DNA of 64,000 nucleotides from JANPCX01 sp966211815. Lineage in GTDB: Bacteria; Pseudomonadota; Gammaproteobacteria; Burkholderiales; Burkholderiaceae_C. The stretch covers positions 4,502-68,501 of the forward strand of contig CBIHOD010000016.1 of assembly GCA_966211815.1 (NCBI GenBank), written 5' to 3'. Of this stretch, positions 26,679-35,363 are shown in pieces; position 1 is the stretch's first letter, and every line of letters begins with the position of its first letter. The position numbers and the translations under genes are program-made. The notes beneath the pieces are model-generated. The model saw nothing but the letters and a program-made list of their open reading frames with translations. It was not told the DNA's origin and searched no databases.

Positions 26679-27286
26679 GATTCGCTCCCTGTCTGCTCGC
26701 CAAGGGGATCGATGCCCACCTGCCTCAACAGGGCGCAAGTCTGGATCAGCGGCAACCCGATCAAGGCCGTGGGGTCGTCGGATTCCACGGAGGCCAGCAA
26801 GGCGATGCCCAGTCCTTCCGCTTTGGCGCTGCCGGCGCAGTCGTAAGGCTTTTCGATCCGCAGATAGCGTTCGATTTCCGCCTCGGAGAGTCCGCGGAAA
26901 CGCACGCGGACCGACACCACGGCGGCCGATTCGAACCGCCGCGCGGCACAGGCCACCGCCACCGCGGTGTGGAACACCACCTCGCGGCCGCTCATCGCCC
27001 GCAACTGCGCCACCGCGTTGGCGTGGTCGCCGGGCTTGCCCAGGGCCGCGCCCGCCAGGTCGGCCACTTGGTCCGAACCGATGACGGCGGCTTGCGCCTG
27101 GCCCTGGGCGATCGAGCGCGCCTTCAAGAGCGCCAGCCGACGGGCGGTTTCCAAGGGCGCTTCGCGGGGCAGGGCGGTTTCATCGACGTCCGGCGCGCAG
27201 ACCGCGAACGGCATCCCGAGGCGCCGCAGCAATTCGCGGCGGTAGGCGGAGGTGGAGGCGAGGATCAAGGGGGGTGGCGAAGGCAT
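26675..27286 (-). CDS. yceF: Maf-family nucleotide pyrophosphatase, YceF type
   Basis: A 203-residue Maf protein that hydrolyses non-canonical or methylated nucleoside triphosphates; the YceF group is reported to prefer m7GTP. It shows LASTSAYRRELLRRLG, DVDETALP, IGSDQVADL with the catalytic Asp, and YDCAGSAKAEGLGI plus LIGLPL near the end. Its position, divergent from yceD-rpmF, is the same as for E. coli yceF, which supports the subgroup. It is coupled to the RsmI-like gene. Confidence 0.9.
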   Translation of the reverse strand: MPSPPPLILASTSAYRRELLRRLGMPFAVCAPDVDETALPREAPLETARRLALLKARSIAQGQAQAAVIGSDQVADLAGAALGKPGDHANAVAQLRAMSGREVVFHTAVAVACAARRFESAAVVSVRVRFRGLSEAEIERYLRIEKPYDCAGSAKAEGLGIALLASVESDDPTALIGLPLIQTCALLRQVGIDPLGEQTGSES

Positions 27287-27364
27287 CGGCGTGCGGCTCG
27301 TCTGAAGCTCGAAACCGGGGATTGTCGGCGCATCGCACCGCGTCGCGCACGTACACTCCCCGGC

Positions 27365-27919
27365 ATGAGAACCCGATCTTTCGACCCCTTGCACCTCGAC
27401 GTGGAGATCTTCGCGAAGGACGCCGGGCAGCTCGCCGGCGAATGGCCCCTGGGCGAACTGGAGCGCCTCAGCGAGAGCGCGGACCCCCAATCGCCCGTCC
27501 AGCCCGGGGACCAGGTCGAGTGGACGCTGTCCGGCGAGCTGCGCGGCGCGCGCGGGAAAGACCCCGAAATCTGGCTGGCTTTGTCGGCGAAAACCAGCCT
27601 GTCGATGACCTGTCAACGCTGCTTGCAGCCCGTCCTCGTCGAGCTGGATGTGCGCAACAGCGTGCAATTCGTCGCCGGGGAGGACGAAGCCGCCGCGCTG
27701 GACGCGGAAGGCGACGACGACGTGCTGGCCCTCACGCGGTCGTTGAACGCCAGGACGCTGGTCGAAGACGAGCTGCTGCTCGCCCTGCCGCTGGTGCCGC
27801 GCCACGACCATTGCCCGGCGCCGCTGGCCCAGCCTTCGGCCGGACTCGACGAGAGCGACGATGCCCGCAGGCAGCCTTTCGCCATCCTCGCGAAGCTGAA
27901 AACCCCGCCGGATGCGTGA
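27365..27919 (+). CDS. yceD: DUF177 protein YceD
   Basis: A 184-residue protein of the YceD/DUF177 family, linked to 23S rRNA accumulation and nearly always found just before rpmF. It has the paired-cysteine motif TCQRCLQPV in the middle, an acidic stretch (GEDEAAALDAEGDDD), the LVEDELLLALPLVPRH segment and a PFAILAKLK ending. It opens the ribosomal L32/fatty-acid synthesis cluster. Confidence 0.9.
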   Translation: MRTRSFDPLHLDVEIFAKDAGQLAGEWPLGELERLSESADPQSPVQPGDQVEWTLSGELRGARGKDPEIWLALSAKTSLSMTCQRCLQPVLVELDVRNSVQFVAGEDEAAALDAEGDDDVLALTRSLNARTLVEDELLLALPLVPRHDHCPAPLAQPSAGLDESDDARRQPFAILAKLKTPPDA

Positions 27920-28142
27920 AACTCGTCGCGCGCGGCTGGTCCAAGGTAAAGGCCGCATGCTAGAATCTACGGCTTTGCAGGAATTCCCGAAAAATTCCCA
28001 TTCAGGCGGTTGTTGCTGGCCGGTTCGTTGCCGGTGTCGGTCGTCGTTGCGTGGGCTGGGCTTTGGGATCTGCTTGGCTTTCATGGACCTGCCGCTTCCG
28101 AGCCTTTCAAGCGCCCAGGTCGACGCTATTTAGGAGAATCCC

Positions 28143-28325
28143 ATGGCTGTTCAACAAAACAAGAAGTCGCCCTCCAAGCGCGGCATGCACCGCTCGCACA
28201 ACGCATTGAACGTGCCGGGCACCGCGGTCGAGCCCACCACCGGCGAAAACCACCTCCGCCACCACATCAGCCCCAACGGTTTCTACCGCGGTCGCAAAGT
28301 CCTGAAATCCAAAGTCGACGCGTGA
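28143..28325 (+). CDS. rpmF: 50S ribosomal protein L32
   Basis: A 60-residue basic protein starting MAVQQNKKSPSKRGMHRSHN, the classic L32 N-terminus, with HHISPNGFYRGRKVL at the end. It lacks zinc cysteines, as in many proteobacteria. An AGGAG lies seven bases before the ATG. A TAGAAT -10-like box at 27961-27966 may give it its own promoter in addition to read-through from yceD. Confidence 0.97.
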   Translation: MAVQQNKKSPSKRGMHRSHNALNVPGTAVEPTTGENHLRHHISPNGFYRGRKVLKSKVDA

Positions 28326-28457
28326 TCGCCTGATCCGCGGATCCCCCTTTGGTGTTCGCTTGAGTCTCGGCAACTCTCATGCCGATTTGGTCGAACTTCG
28401 CCCTGGCGGCCCCGCCCGCAGGTCGGCGCCGAATGAAGAAACCCCGGGAGCTGGTTG

Positions 28458-29567
28458 ATGGGTTCCGGTTTTCTTGACCTGGATGGCCCAGTGCGGCTGT
28501 CCGTGGATTGCATGGGCGGCGACCACGGCCCGTCCGTGACGCTGCCGGCTTGCCAGGCTTTCCTGGCCAAGCATCCCGAAGCCGAATTGATCCTGGTGGG
28601 GCGCGCCGAGGCACTCGGCGCGGCCAAGGACTGGCCGCGCTGCCGCATCCAGCCCGCGACCGAAGTCGTCGAGATGGACGACGCCGTCGAGCTCGCGCTG
28701 CGGCGAAAAAAGGACTCGTCGATGCGCGTGGCCATCCAGCAGGTCAAAGCTGCCGAGCACCAGCCCGCGGCCGCGCACGCCTGCGTTTCGGCTGGCAACA
28801 CCGGCGCGCTGATGGCCGTCTCCCGCTATCTCCTGAAGACCGTCGACGGCATCGACAGGCCCGCCATCGCGTCGGTGATGCCGAACGAGAAGGACGGTTA
28901 CACGACCATCCTGGACCTGGGCGCCAACGTCGACTGCACGGCGGAGCACCTTTTCCAGTTCGCCGTCATGGGCAGCGCCCTGGTGTCCGCCGTGCACGGC
29001 AAGGACAACCCCAGCGTGGGGCTGCTCAACGTCGGCGAGGAGGTCATCAAGGGCAGCGACACCATCAAGCAAGCCGGCGAACTGCTCAGGCGGGCGGCCG
29101 CGGAGGGCTACCTGAACTTCCACGGCAATGTGGAGGGCAACGACATCTTCAAAGGCACCACCGACCTGGTCGTCTGCGACGGCTTCGTCGGCAACGTCGC
29201 CCTCAAGACGGCCGAAGGACTGGCCCTCATGCTGACCCAGTTCATCAAGCAGGAATTCACGCGCAATCCCTTCACCAAGTTGGCGGCGCTGGTCGCGCTG
29301 CCCGTGCTCAGGCACTTCAAGGCGCGTGTCGACCATAGGCGCTACAACGGCGCGGCCCTGCTCGGGTTGAGGGGCCTGGTGTTCAAGAGCCATGGCTCCG
29401 CGGACGCCTTCGCGTTCGAGCAGGCCCTGAACCGGGCCTATGATGCGGCCCGGCACCGCCTGCTCGACCGTGTGCACACCCAGATCGCCAGGACCCTGCA
29501 AACTTCGCCCGAACAAGCGGCGCTGCCCCTCAACCCATCGGCGACCACGCCCCAGATGATCGCGTGA
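28458..29567 (+). CDS. plsX: Phosphate acyltransferase PlsX
   Basis: Converts acyl-ACP to acyl-phosphate, feeding PlsY in phospholipid synthesis. The 369-residue protein has SVDCMGGDHGP at the N-terminus, SAGNTGALMA, LDLGANVDC, GLLNVGEEVIKG, CDGFVGNVALKTAEG and LLGLRGLVFKSHGSAD. ATG 28458 is chosen over a TTG three bases earlier. The coding end overlaps the region where an upstream GTG for fabH could begin. Confidence 0.95.
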   Translation: MGSGFLDLDGPVRLSVDCMGGDHGPSVTLPACQAFLAKHPEAELILVGRAEALGAAKDWPRCRIQPATEVVEMDDAVELALRRKKDSSMRVAIQQVKAAEHQPAAAHACVSAGNTGALMAVSRYLLKTVDGIDRPAIASVMPNEKDGYTTILDLGANVDCTAEHLFQFAVMGSALVSAVHGKDNPSVGLLNVGEEVIKGSDTIKQAGELLRRAAAEGYLNFHGNVEGNDIFKGTTDLVVCDGFVGNVALKTAEGLALMLTQFIKQEFTRNPFTKLAALVALPVLRHFKARVDHRRYNGAALLGLRGLVFKSHGSADAFAFEQALNRAYDAARHRLLDRVHTQIARTLQTSPEQAALPLNPSATTPQMIA

Positions 29568-29596
29568 CGGGTGCGCCGCATGACCACCCCGATCCC

Positions 29597-30577
29597 ATGA
29601 ACACCCGCCACGCCCGCATCATCGGAACGGGCAGCTATCTGCCCGAGAAACGCCTGAGCAACGCCGACCTGGCCTCGCAGTTGGCGCGGCAGGGCGTCGA
29701 AACCTCCGACGAGTGGATCGTCGAGCGCACCGGCATCCGTTTCCGCCATTTCGCCGACGCCTCGCAGTCCTGCAGCGATCTGGCGTTGCAGGCGGCGAAC
29801 CGGGCGCTCGCCTCGGCGGGCTGCGCCGCGTCCGACATCGACCTCATCATCGTCGCGACCTCCACGCCGGACATGGTCTTCCCGTCCACCGCCTGCCTGC
29901 TGCAGGACAAGCTGGGCGTGCGCGGCGCCGCCGCTTTCGACGTGCAGGCGGTGTGCTCCGGCTTCGTCTACGCGTTGACGGTGGCCGACTCCATGATCCG
30001 CGCCGGCGCGGCCTCCAAGGCCCTCGTCGTCGGCTCGGAAGTCTTCTCCCGCATCCTGGACTTCAAGGACCGCACGACCTGCGTGCTTTTCGGCGACGGC
30101 GCCGGCGCCGTGGTGCTGGCGGCCAGCGGCGAGCCCGGCATCCTGGCCTGCGAACTGCACGCCGACGGCCGGCACCACGGCATCCTGTGCACGCCGGGGA
30201 CCGTCTCCGGCGGCCAGGTGCTCGGCGACCCTTTGCTCAAGATGGACGGCCAGGCCGTCTTCAAGCTGGCGGTGGGCGTCCTCGAAGAGGTGGCGCGCTC
30301 GGTGCTGGTGAAAGCCGGCCGGCAGGAGGCCGACATCGATTGGCTGATCCCCCACCAGGCCAACATCCGGATCATGCAGGGCACCGCCAGGAAGCTGAAG
30401 CTGCCGATGGACAAGGTCGTCGTCACGGTGGACCAGCACGGGAACACCTCGGCCGCCTCGATTCCCCTGGCGCTCGACACGGCCGTCCGGGGCGGCAAGG
30501 TCGAGCGGGGGGACACCGTCATGCTCGAAGGCGTGGGCGGCGGGTTCACCTGGGGCGCGGTGCTGCTGGATTTTTGA
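29597..30577 (+). CDS. fabH: 3-oxoacyl-ACP synthase III
   Basis: Starts fatty-acid chains by condensing acetyl-CoA with malonyl-ACP. The 326-residue protein shows IIGTGSYLPEK at its start and the Cys-His-Asn triad: Cys120 in AVCSGFVYAL, His253 in IPHQANIRI and Asn283 in QHGNTSAAS. The conserved WIVERTGIRFRH and C-terminal GVGGGFTWGAVLL are present. ATG 29597 gives the family's usual N-terminus; an in-frame GTG at 29564 would add 11 residues. Confidence 0.96.
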   Translation: MNTRHARIIGTGSYLPEKRLSNADLASQLARQGVETSDEWIVERTGIRFRHFADASQSCSDLALQAANRALASAGCAASDIDLIIVATSTPDMVFPSTACLLQDKLGVRGAAAFDVQAVCSGFVYALTVADSMIRAGAASKALVVGSEVFSRILDFKDRTTCVLFGDGAGAVVLAASGEPGILACELHADGRHHGILCTPGTVSGGQVLGDPLLKMDGQAVFKLAVGVLEEVARSVLVKAGRQEADIDWLIPHQANIRIMQGTARKLKLPMDKVVVTVDQHGNTSAASIPLALDTAVRGGKVERGDTVMLEGVGGGFTWGAVLLDF

Positions 30578-30651
30578 CGGCACCGTGCCGTCGGCGCGCG
30601 CGGCGCTCCGCCGCGGCGAACAACAAGAAACCACACAAGAGGCAAGCGCAG

Positions 30652-31590
30652 ATGACTCCATTCGCTTTCGTATTCCCCGGGCAAGGCTCCCAATCCGTCG
30701 GCATGCTGGACGCCTGGGGCGACCATCCCGCGGTGCGCCGGACGCTCGAAGAAGCGTCCGACGCGCTCGGCCAGGACATGGCCCTGCTCATCCGCGAGGG
30801 TCCGAAAGAGCAGTTGGACCTCACCACCAACACCCAGCCCGTCATGCTCACCGCGGGCATCGCCTGCTACCGCGCCTGGCTCGAGGAAACCGGCCTGAAG
30901 CCCGCGGTCGTGGCCGGGCACTCGCTGGGCGAATACAGCGCCCTGGTGGCCGCCGAGGCCCTGCCGTTCGCGCAGGCCTTGCCCCTGGTGCGCTTCCGCG
31001 CGCAGGCGATGCAGGAGGCCGTGCCCGTCGGCGCCGGTGCCATGGCGGCCATCCTGGGCCTGGACGCGCAAGCGGTGCGCGAAGGCTGCGCCGAAGCCGC
31101 GTCAGCCAGCGGCGAAGTGGTCGACGCGGCCAACTTCAACGACCCGAAGCAGACCGTGATCGCCGGCAGCAAGGCGGGCGTCGACAAGGCTTGCGAGCTG
31201 CTCAAGGCCAGGGGTGCCAAGCGCGCGCTGCTGCTGCCGGTTTCCGCGCCCTTCCATTCCAGCCTGATGAGGCCTGCCGCCGACAAGCTGCGGCCGCGCT
31301 TGTCCGAAGTGTCTTGGCGCAGCCCTTCGATCCCGGTAGTCAACAACATCGATGTCCAATCGCCCGCCGATCCCCACGCCATCGCCGACGCCTTGTTCCG
31401 GCAGGCCTACGGGCCGGTCCGCTGGGTGGAGACCGTGCAGGCCATCCGGGCCCGCGGCTTGCTCCACATCCTCGAATGCGGCCCCGGCAAGGTGCTCTCC
31501 GGCATCGCCAAGCGCGTGGATGCCGAGGTGGTCTCGGCGACGGTGCAGGATCTGCAATCCCTGAACGAAGCGAAAGGTTTGTTGTCATGA
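30652..31590 (+). CDS. fabD: Malonyl-CoA:ACP transacylase
   Basis: Loads malonyl groups onto acyl carrier protein. The 312-residue protein begins with FAFVFPGQGSQSVGM, has the nucleophile Ser91 in GHSLGEYSALV, the oxyanion QTQP-like TNTQPVML, Arg in RFRAQAMQ, and the catalytic His202 in APFHSSLM. The stop overlaps the fabG start (ATGA). Confidence 0.96.
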   Translation: MTPFAFVFPGQGSQSVGMLDAWGDHPAVRRTLEEASDALGQDMALLIREGPKEQLDLTTNTQPVMLTAGIACYRAWLEETGLKPAVVAGHSLGEYSALVAAEALPFAQALPLVRFRAQAMQEAVPVGAGAMAAILGLDAQAVREGCAEAASASGEVVDAANFNDPKQTVIAGSKAGVDKACELLKARGAKRALLLPVSAPFHSSLMRPAADKLRPRLSEVSWRSPSIPVVNNIDVQSPADPHAIADALFRQAYGPVRWVETVQAIRARGLLHILECGPGKVLSGIAKRVDAEVVSATVQDLQSLNEAKGLLS

Positions 31591-32342
31591 GCAGCAGTTC
31601 GTCCAACACGGCGCAGGGCCGCGTCGCCCTGGTGACCGGGGCTTCGCGCGGCATCGGCCGCGCCATCGCGGCCGCGCTGGCCGCCGAGGGCTACACCGTC
31701 GTCGGCACCGCCACCAGCGACGCCGGCGCGCGGTCCATCGGCGAGGCGTTGTCGGCCCGAGGCGGAAGAGGCATCTGCCTGGACGTGAACGACGCGCAAG
31801 GCGTCGAGGCCGCCGTCGAGTCCATCGTCAAGGCGCACGGGGGGCTGCACGTCCTGGTCAACAACGCCGGCATCACACGCGACGGCTTGTCGATGCGGAT
31901 GAAGGACGACGACTGGGACGCGGTGGTCGACACCAACCTGAAAGCCGTCTTCCGCACCAGCCGCGCCGTCATGCGGGCCATGATGAAGCAGCGCCACGGC
32001 CGCATCATCAACATCACGTCGGTGGTGGGCGCCAGCGGCAACGCGGGCCAGTCCAACTACGCCGCCGCCAAGGCCGGCGTCGCGGGCCTCACGCGCTCGC
32101 TCGCCCGCGAGCTGGGCAGCCGCGGCATCACGGTCAACTGCGTCGCGCCGGGCTTCATCGACACCGACATGACCAAGGTCCTGAGCGAGGCCCAGGTGTC
32201 GTCCTTGACCGCGCAGATCCCGCTCGGGCGGCTCGGCACGCCGGACGATGTCGCCCACGCCGTCGTGTTCCTCGCCTCCGACGCGGCGGGCTACATCACG
32301 GGCAGCGAGTTGCATGTCAACGGCGGCATGTTCATGAATTGA
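31587..32342 (+). CDS. fabG: 3-oxoacyl-ACP reductase
   Basis: NADPH-dependent reduction of 3-oxoacyl-ACP in fatty-acid elongation. The 251-residue SDR has TGASRGIGRAI, NNAGITRDGL, the catalytic Tyr158-xxx-Lys162 (SNYAAAKAG), and NCVAPGFIDTDMT. The C-terminal SELHVNGGMFMN is the typical FabG ending. Four-base overlap with fabD. Confidence 0.96.
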   Translation: MSSSSSNTAQGRVALVTGASRGIGRAIAAALAAEGYTVVGTATSDAGARSIGEALSARGGRGICLDVNDAQGVEAAVESIVKAHGGLHVLVNNAGITRDGLSMRMKDDDWDAVVDTNLKAVFRTSRAVMRAMMKQRHGRIINITSVVGASGNAGQSNYAAAKAGVAGLTRSLARELGSRGITVNCVAPGFIDTDMTKVLSEAQVSSLTAQIPLGRLGTPDDVAHAVVFLASDAAGYITGSELHVNGGMFMN

Positions 32343-32503
32343 CGAGGAGCGGGGGCCCTCGGCCGCCGCCGAAGAATGCCCGGATGGGCCCGACCGGAGC
32401 GCGGTGCGCGGGGTGTGCTTCCCGCGGCTGGACCGTCTTCTCACGAAGCGTGTCGCACCGCTTAGAATCTCGGGCTGTTTCAGACCACACTCCCGGAGGA
32501 GTC

Positions 32504-32743
32504 ATGAGCGATATCGAATCCCGCGTTAAGAAAATCATTGCCGAGCAACTGGGCGTTCCCGAAGCCGACGTGTCCCATGAGAAGGCTTTCGTGGCCGACC
32601 TGGGCGCCGACTCACTCGACACCGTCGAGTTGGTCATGGCCCTGGAAGACGAGTTCGGCATCGAGATCCCCGACGAAGAAGCCGAGAAGATCACCACGGT
32701 GCAACTGGCCATCGACTACGCCGTCAAGCATCAGAAGGCCTGA
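32504..32743 (+). CDS. acpP: Acyl carrier protein
   Basis: A 79-residue acidic protein carrying growing acyl chains. The DSL motif (LGADSLDTVELVMALEDEF) holds Ser37, which AcpS (gene at 45818) modifies with 4'-phosphopantetheine. A strong GGAGGAG ribosome-binding site lies just before the ATG. The 161-base gap upstream includes a TAGAAT box (32463-32468) that may be a dedicated promoter, fitting the high amounts of ACP needed. Confidence 0.97.
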   Translation: MSDIESRVKKIIAEQLGVPEADVSHEKAFVADLGADSLDTVELVMALEDEFGIEIPDEEAEKITTVQLAIDYAVKHQKA

Positions 32744-32784
32744 GCCTCGCTCAAGCGAATTCGAGCATCCCCGCAAAGCATTCC

Positions 32785-34029
32785 ATGAGTCGTCGCCGCG
32801 TCGTCGTTACTGGGCTGGGCTTGATAAGCCCTGTAGGCAATACGGTTGCTGAAGGCTGGGCCAATTTGCTTTCGGGCAAATCGGGCATCGCCAACATCAC
32901 CCGTTTCGATGCCTCCAACTTCGCCTGCAAATTCGCGGGCGAGGTCAAGGGCTTCAACATCGAGGATTACATCCCCGGCAAAGAAGCCCGCCATATGGAC
33001 ACCTTCATCCATTTCGGCTTGGCGGCCGCCATCCAGGCTGTGGTCGACTCTGGATTGCCGACCGGCGATGCGCTCCCGCAGGAGCAGGCCGAGCGCATCG
33101 GTTGCATGCTTGGCTCGGGCATCGGCGGCCTGCCGCTGATCGAAGAGACCCATGGAGACCTCACCGCGCGCGGACCACGGCGCATCTCGCCTTTCTTCAT
33201 CCCGGCTTCCATCGTCAACATGATCTCCGGCCATGTGTCCATCAAGTTCGGCTTCCAAGGGCCCAACCTGGCGGTCGCGACGGCCTGCACGACGGGCTTG
33301 CATTCGATCGGCGAAGCGGGTCGCCTGATCGAATACGGCGACGCGGACGTGATGGTGGCAGGCGGGGCCGAGGCCGCGGTCTCCCCCTTGGGCGTCGGGG
33401 GGTTCGCCGCCGCGCGTGCCCTGTCCACGCGCAACGACGATCCGTCGACCGCGTCGCGCCCCTGGGACAAGGACCGCGACGGTTTCGTGCTCGGCGAGGG
33501 CGCCGGGGTGCTCGTCCTCGAAGAATACGAACACGCCAAGCGGCGCGGCGCCAAGGTCTACGCCGAATTGGCGGGCTTCGGCATGGGGGCTGACGCCTTC
33601 CACATGACGGCGCCCAATGTCGACGGCCCCAAGCGTTCCATGCTGGCCGCCTTGCGCAACGCCGGCGTCAGCGCCGACCAGATCCAGTATCTGAACGCGC
33701 ATGGCACGTCCACGCCGCTGGGGGACGTCAACGAGACCAACGCCATCAAGCTGGCGTTCGGCCACCATGCGAAAAACCTCGTGGTGAATTCCACGAAGTC
33801 CATGACGGGCCACCTGCTGGGCGGCGCCGGCGGGATCGAGTCGGTCTTCACCGTGCTCGCCCTGCACAACCAGGTTTCACCGCCCACCATCAACATCTTC
33901 AACCAGGACCCCGAGTGCGACCTGGATTACTGCGCCAACACCGCCCGTGAGATGAAGATGGACTATGCGCTCAAGAACAATTTCGGTTTCGGCGGCACCA
34001 ACGGCAGCTTGGTTTTCAAGCGGGCCTGA
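32785..34029 (+). CDS. fabF: 3-oxoacyl-ACP synthase II
   Basis: Elongating condensing enzyme. The 414-residue protein starts RRRVVVTGLGLISPVGN and has the nucleophile Cys168 in ATACTTGLHS, then two His motifs (NAHGTSTPLGD and KSMTGHLLGGAGG) and the NNFGFGGTNGSLVF ending. It closes the fatty-acid cluster, 41 bases after acpP. Confidence 0.97.
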   Translation: MSRRRVVVTGLGLISPVGNTVAEGWANLLSGKSGIANITRFDASNFACKFAGEVKGFNIEDYIPGKEARHMDTFIHFGLAAAIQAVVDSGLPTGDALPQEQAERIGCMLGSGIGGLPLIEETHGDLTARGPRRISPFFIPASIVNMISGHVSIKFGFQGPNLAVATACTTGLHSIGEAGRLIEYGDADVMVAGGAEAAVSPLGVGGFAAARALSTRNDDPSTASRPWDKDRDGFVLGEGAGVLVLEEYEHAKRRGAKVYAELAGFGMGADAFHMTAPNVDGPKRSMLAALRNAGVSADQIQYLNAHGTSTPLGDVNETNAIKLAFGHHAKNLVVNSTKSMTGHLLGGAGGIESVFTVLALHNQVSPPTINIFNQDPECDLDYCANTAREMKMDYALKNNFGFGGTNGSLVFKRA

Positions 34030-34154
34030 AGGCGTTGCTGCTCCAGGAATGCAAGCGCGATTTCGCGCCGGTGGCGCCGCCGCGGCAATCCCTCTTGTCG
34101 TGCTTCCCGGCGGCTTGGTTTCTCTCGAGCCGCTCGAATAGTCCGCGGGGGACC

Positions 34155-34691
34155 ATGCAGCATTCCATCGCCGGCGTCGCCGGACCCCGAGCCTTGAAGC
34201 GGACCGCGCCTGCCGCGCACGCGCTGGTCGAGCGTTTCGATTCATGGGCCCTTGGCATCTGCGGTCTGGTGGTACTGGCCGCGGCCTCCCTGGCCGTCTG
34301 GCTGGCGTGTGCGTCGCAGCCTGAGGGCAGTGTCGGCGCGTCTTCCGCCACCGTCTGGTCTTCCGCGTTGGTTTCTCTCCTTGCGCTGGCATGCCCGTTG
34401 TTCTCCCTGAGGCCGCCGCCGTGCAGCCTGCGTTGGGACGGGCAGGCGTGGCACTTGGGCCCGGCGAGCAGCGTCGGCGCGGAACCTTGGCCTGTCCAAC
34501 TCGATGTCCACCTCGACCTGGGCGCCTGGATGCTGCTGCGGGTCCGGTCGACGGCTGCGGGTTTCCCACGGGCCTTCGCTTGGCTGCCTTTGCATAGGCG
34601 GGGCATGCCGCTGCAATGGCATGGGCTGCGCTGCGCGCTGTTCGCGCCCTTGTCGCGCGTGCCGATGGACGGGGGCGCGGGTCGAGCATGA
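34155..34691 (+). CDS. Conserved-position membrane protein upstream of rpoE, unassigned
   Basis: A 178-residue protein with two hydrophobic segments (about residues 33-52 and 67-84), then a C-terminal domain with strand-like pieces (CSLRWDGQAWHLGP, VQLDVHLDLGAWMLLRVR). It stops four bases into the sigma factor gene (ATGA overlap), so it is probably translated with rpoE. The topology resembles the small inner-membrane protein that precedes rpoE in other betaproteobacteria, and it may take part in envelope sensing, but I recognise no domain. An earlier TTG start (34035) is possible but adds a less natural tail. Confidence 0.65.
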   Translation: MQHSIAGVAGPRALKRTAPAAHALVERFDSWALGICGLVVLAAASLAVWLACASQPEGSVGASSATVWSSALVSLLALACPLFSLRPPPCSLRWDGQAWHLGPASSVGAEPWPVQLDVHLDLGAWMLLRVRSTAAGFPRAFAWLPLHRRGMPLQWHGLRCALFAPLSRVPMDGGAGRA

Positions 34692-35308
34692 CGGATCGCA
34701 TCTTGGCGCCCGATGCGGACGCGCCCCTGATCGAGCGTGTCAAGAACGGCGACATCAAGGCGTTCGAGATGCTGGTGGTCAAGTACCAGCGCAGGGTCGA
34801 GCGGCTGATCGCCCGCATGGTCCGCGATGTGGACCTGGTCCAGGACATCGCCCAGGAGACTTTCATCCGCGCTTACCGGGCCATCCCCCAGTTCCGCGGC
34901 GAAAGCGCCTTCTACACCTGGCTCTACCGCATCGCGGTCAACACGGCCAAGAAGTCCCTGCTCGAGCTCAAGCGCGATCCGCTGGTCACCGAGGCTGCCC
35001 GGCTGTCACGCGAAGAGGAAGACGAAACTTCTCGCGTCGAGAACGAACTAAGCGACGGCGAAACCCCCGATGCCGTGCTGGCGAGCAAGCAAGTGGCCTC
35101 CGCGGTCAACGCCGCGGTGGAGGCGCTTTCTGACGACTTGCGGCAAGCCATCACGCTGCGGGAGATCGAAGGCTTGAGTTACGAAGAGATCGCCGAGATG
35201 ATGAACTGCCCCATCGGCACGGTGAGGTCGCGCATTTTCAGGGCGCGGGAAGCCATCGCCCTGCGCCTGCGTCCCTTGCTGGACACGCGCGACGGCGATC
35301 GCTGGTAA
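34688..35308 (+). CDS. rpoE: RNA polymerase sigma-E factor (RpoE/AlgU)
   Basis: An ECF sigma factor directing the envelope stress response. The 206-residue protein contains region 2 (FEMLVVKYQRRVERLIARMV, DLVQDIAQETFIRAYRAI, AFYTWLYRIAVNTAK) and region 4 (LREIEGLSYEEIAEMMNCPIGTVRSRIFRAREAI). The order rpoE-rseA-rseB-mucD is the classic arrangement: RseA holds the sigma factor at the membrane and RseB protects RseA until misfolded envelope proteins appear. Confidence 0.96.
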   Translation: MTDRILAPDADAPLIERVKNGDIKAFEMLVVKYQRRVERLIARMVRDVDLVQDIAQETFIRAYRAIPQFRGESAFYTWLYRIAVNTAKKSLLELKRDPLVTEAARLSREEEDETSRVENELSDGETPDAVLASKQVASAVNAAVEALSDDLRQAITLREIEGLSYEEIAEMMNCPIGTVRSRIFRAREAIALRLRPLLDTRDGDRW

Positions 35309-35363
35309 TTCGGGGTGAACCTTTTTGCCCGGCAATGAATCTGACTTGGAACTGGAGTGCGGC

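Noticed and set aside
27352..27365. Leaderless start for yceD from a TACACT box
   Set aside because: The box is close to the ATG, but the nearest TTG-type -35 is 24 bases away, too far for a sigma-70 promoter.
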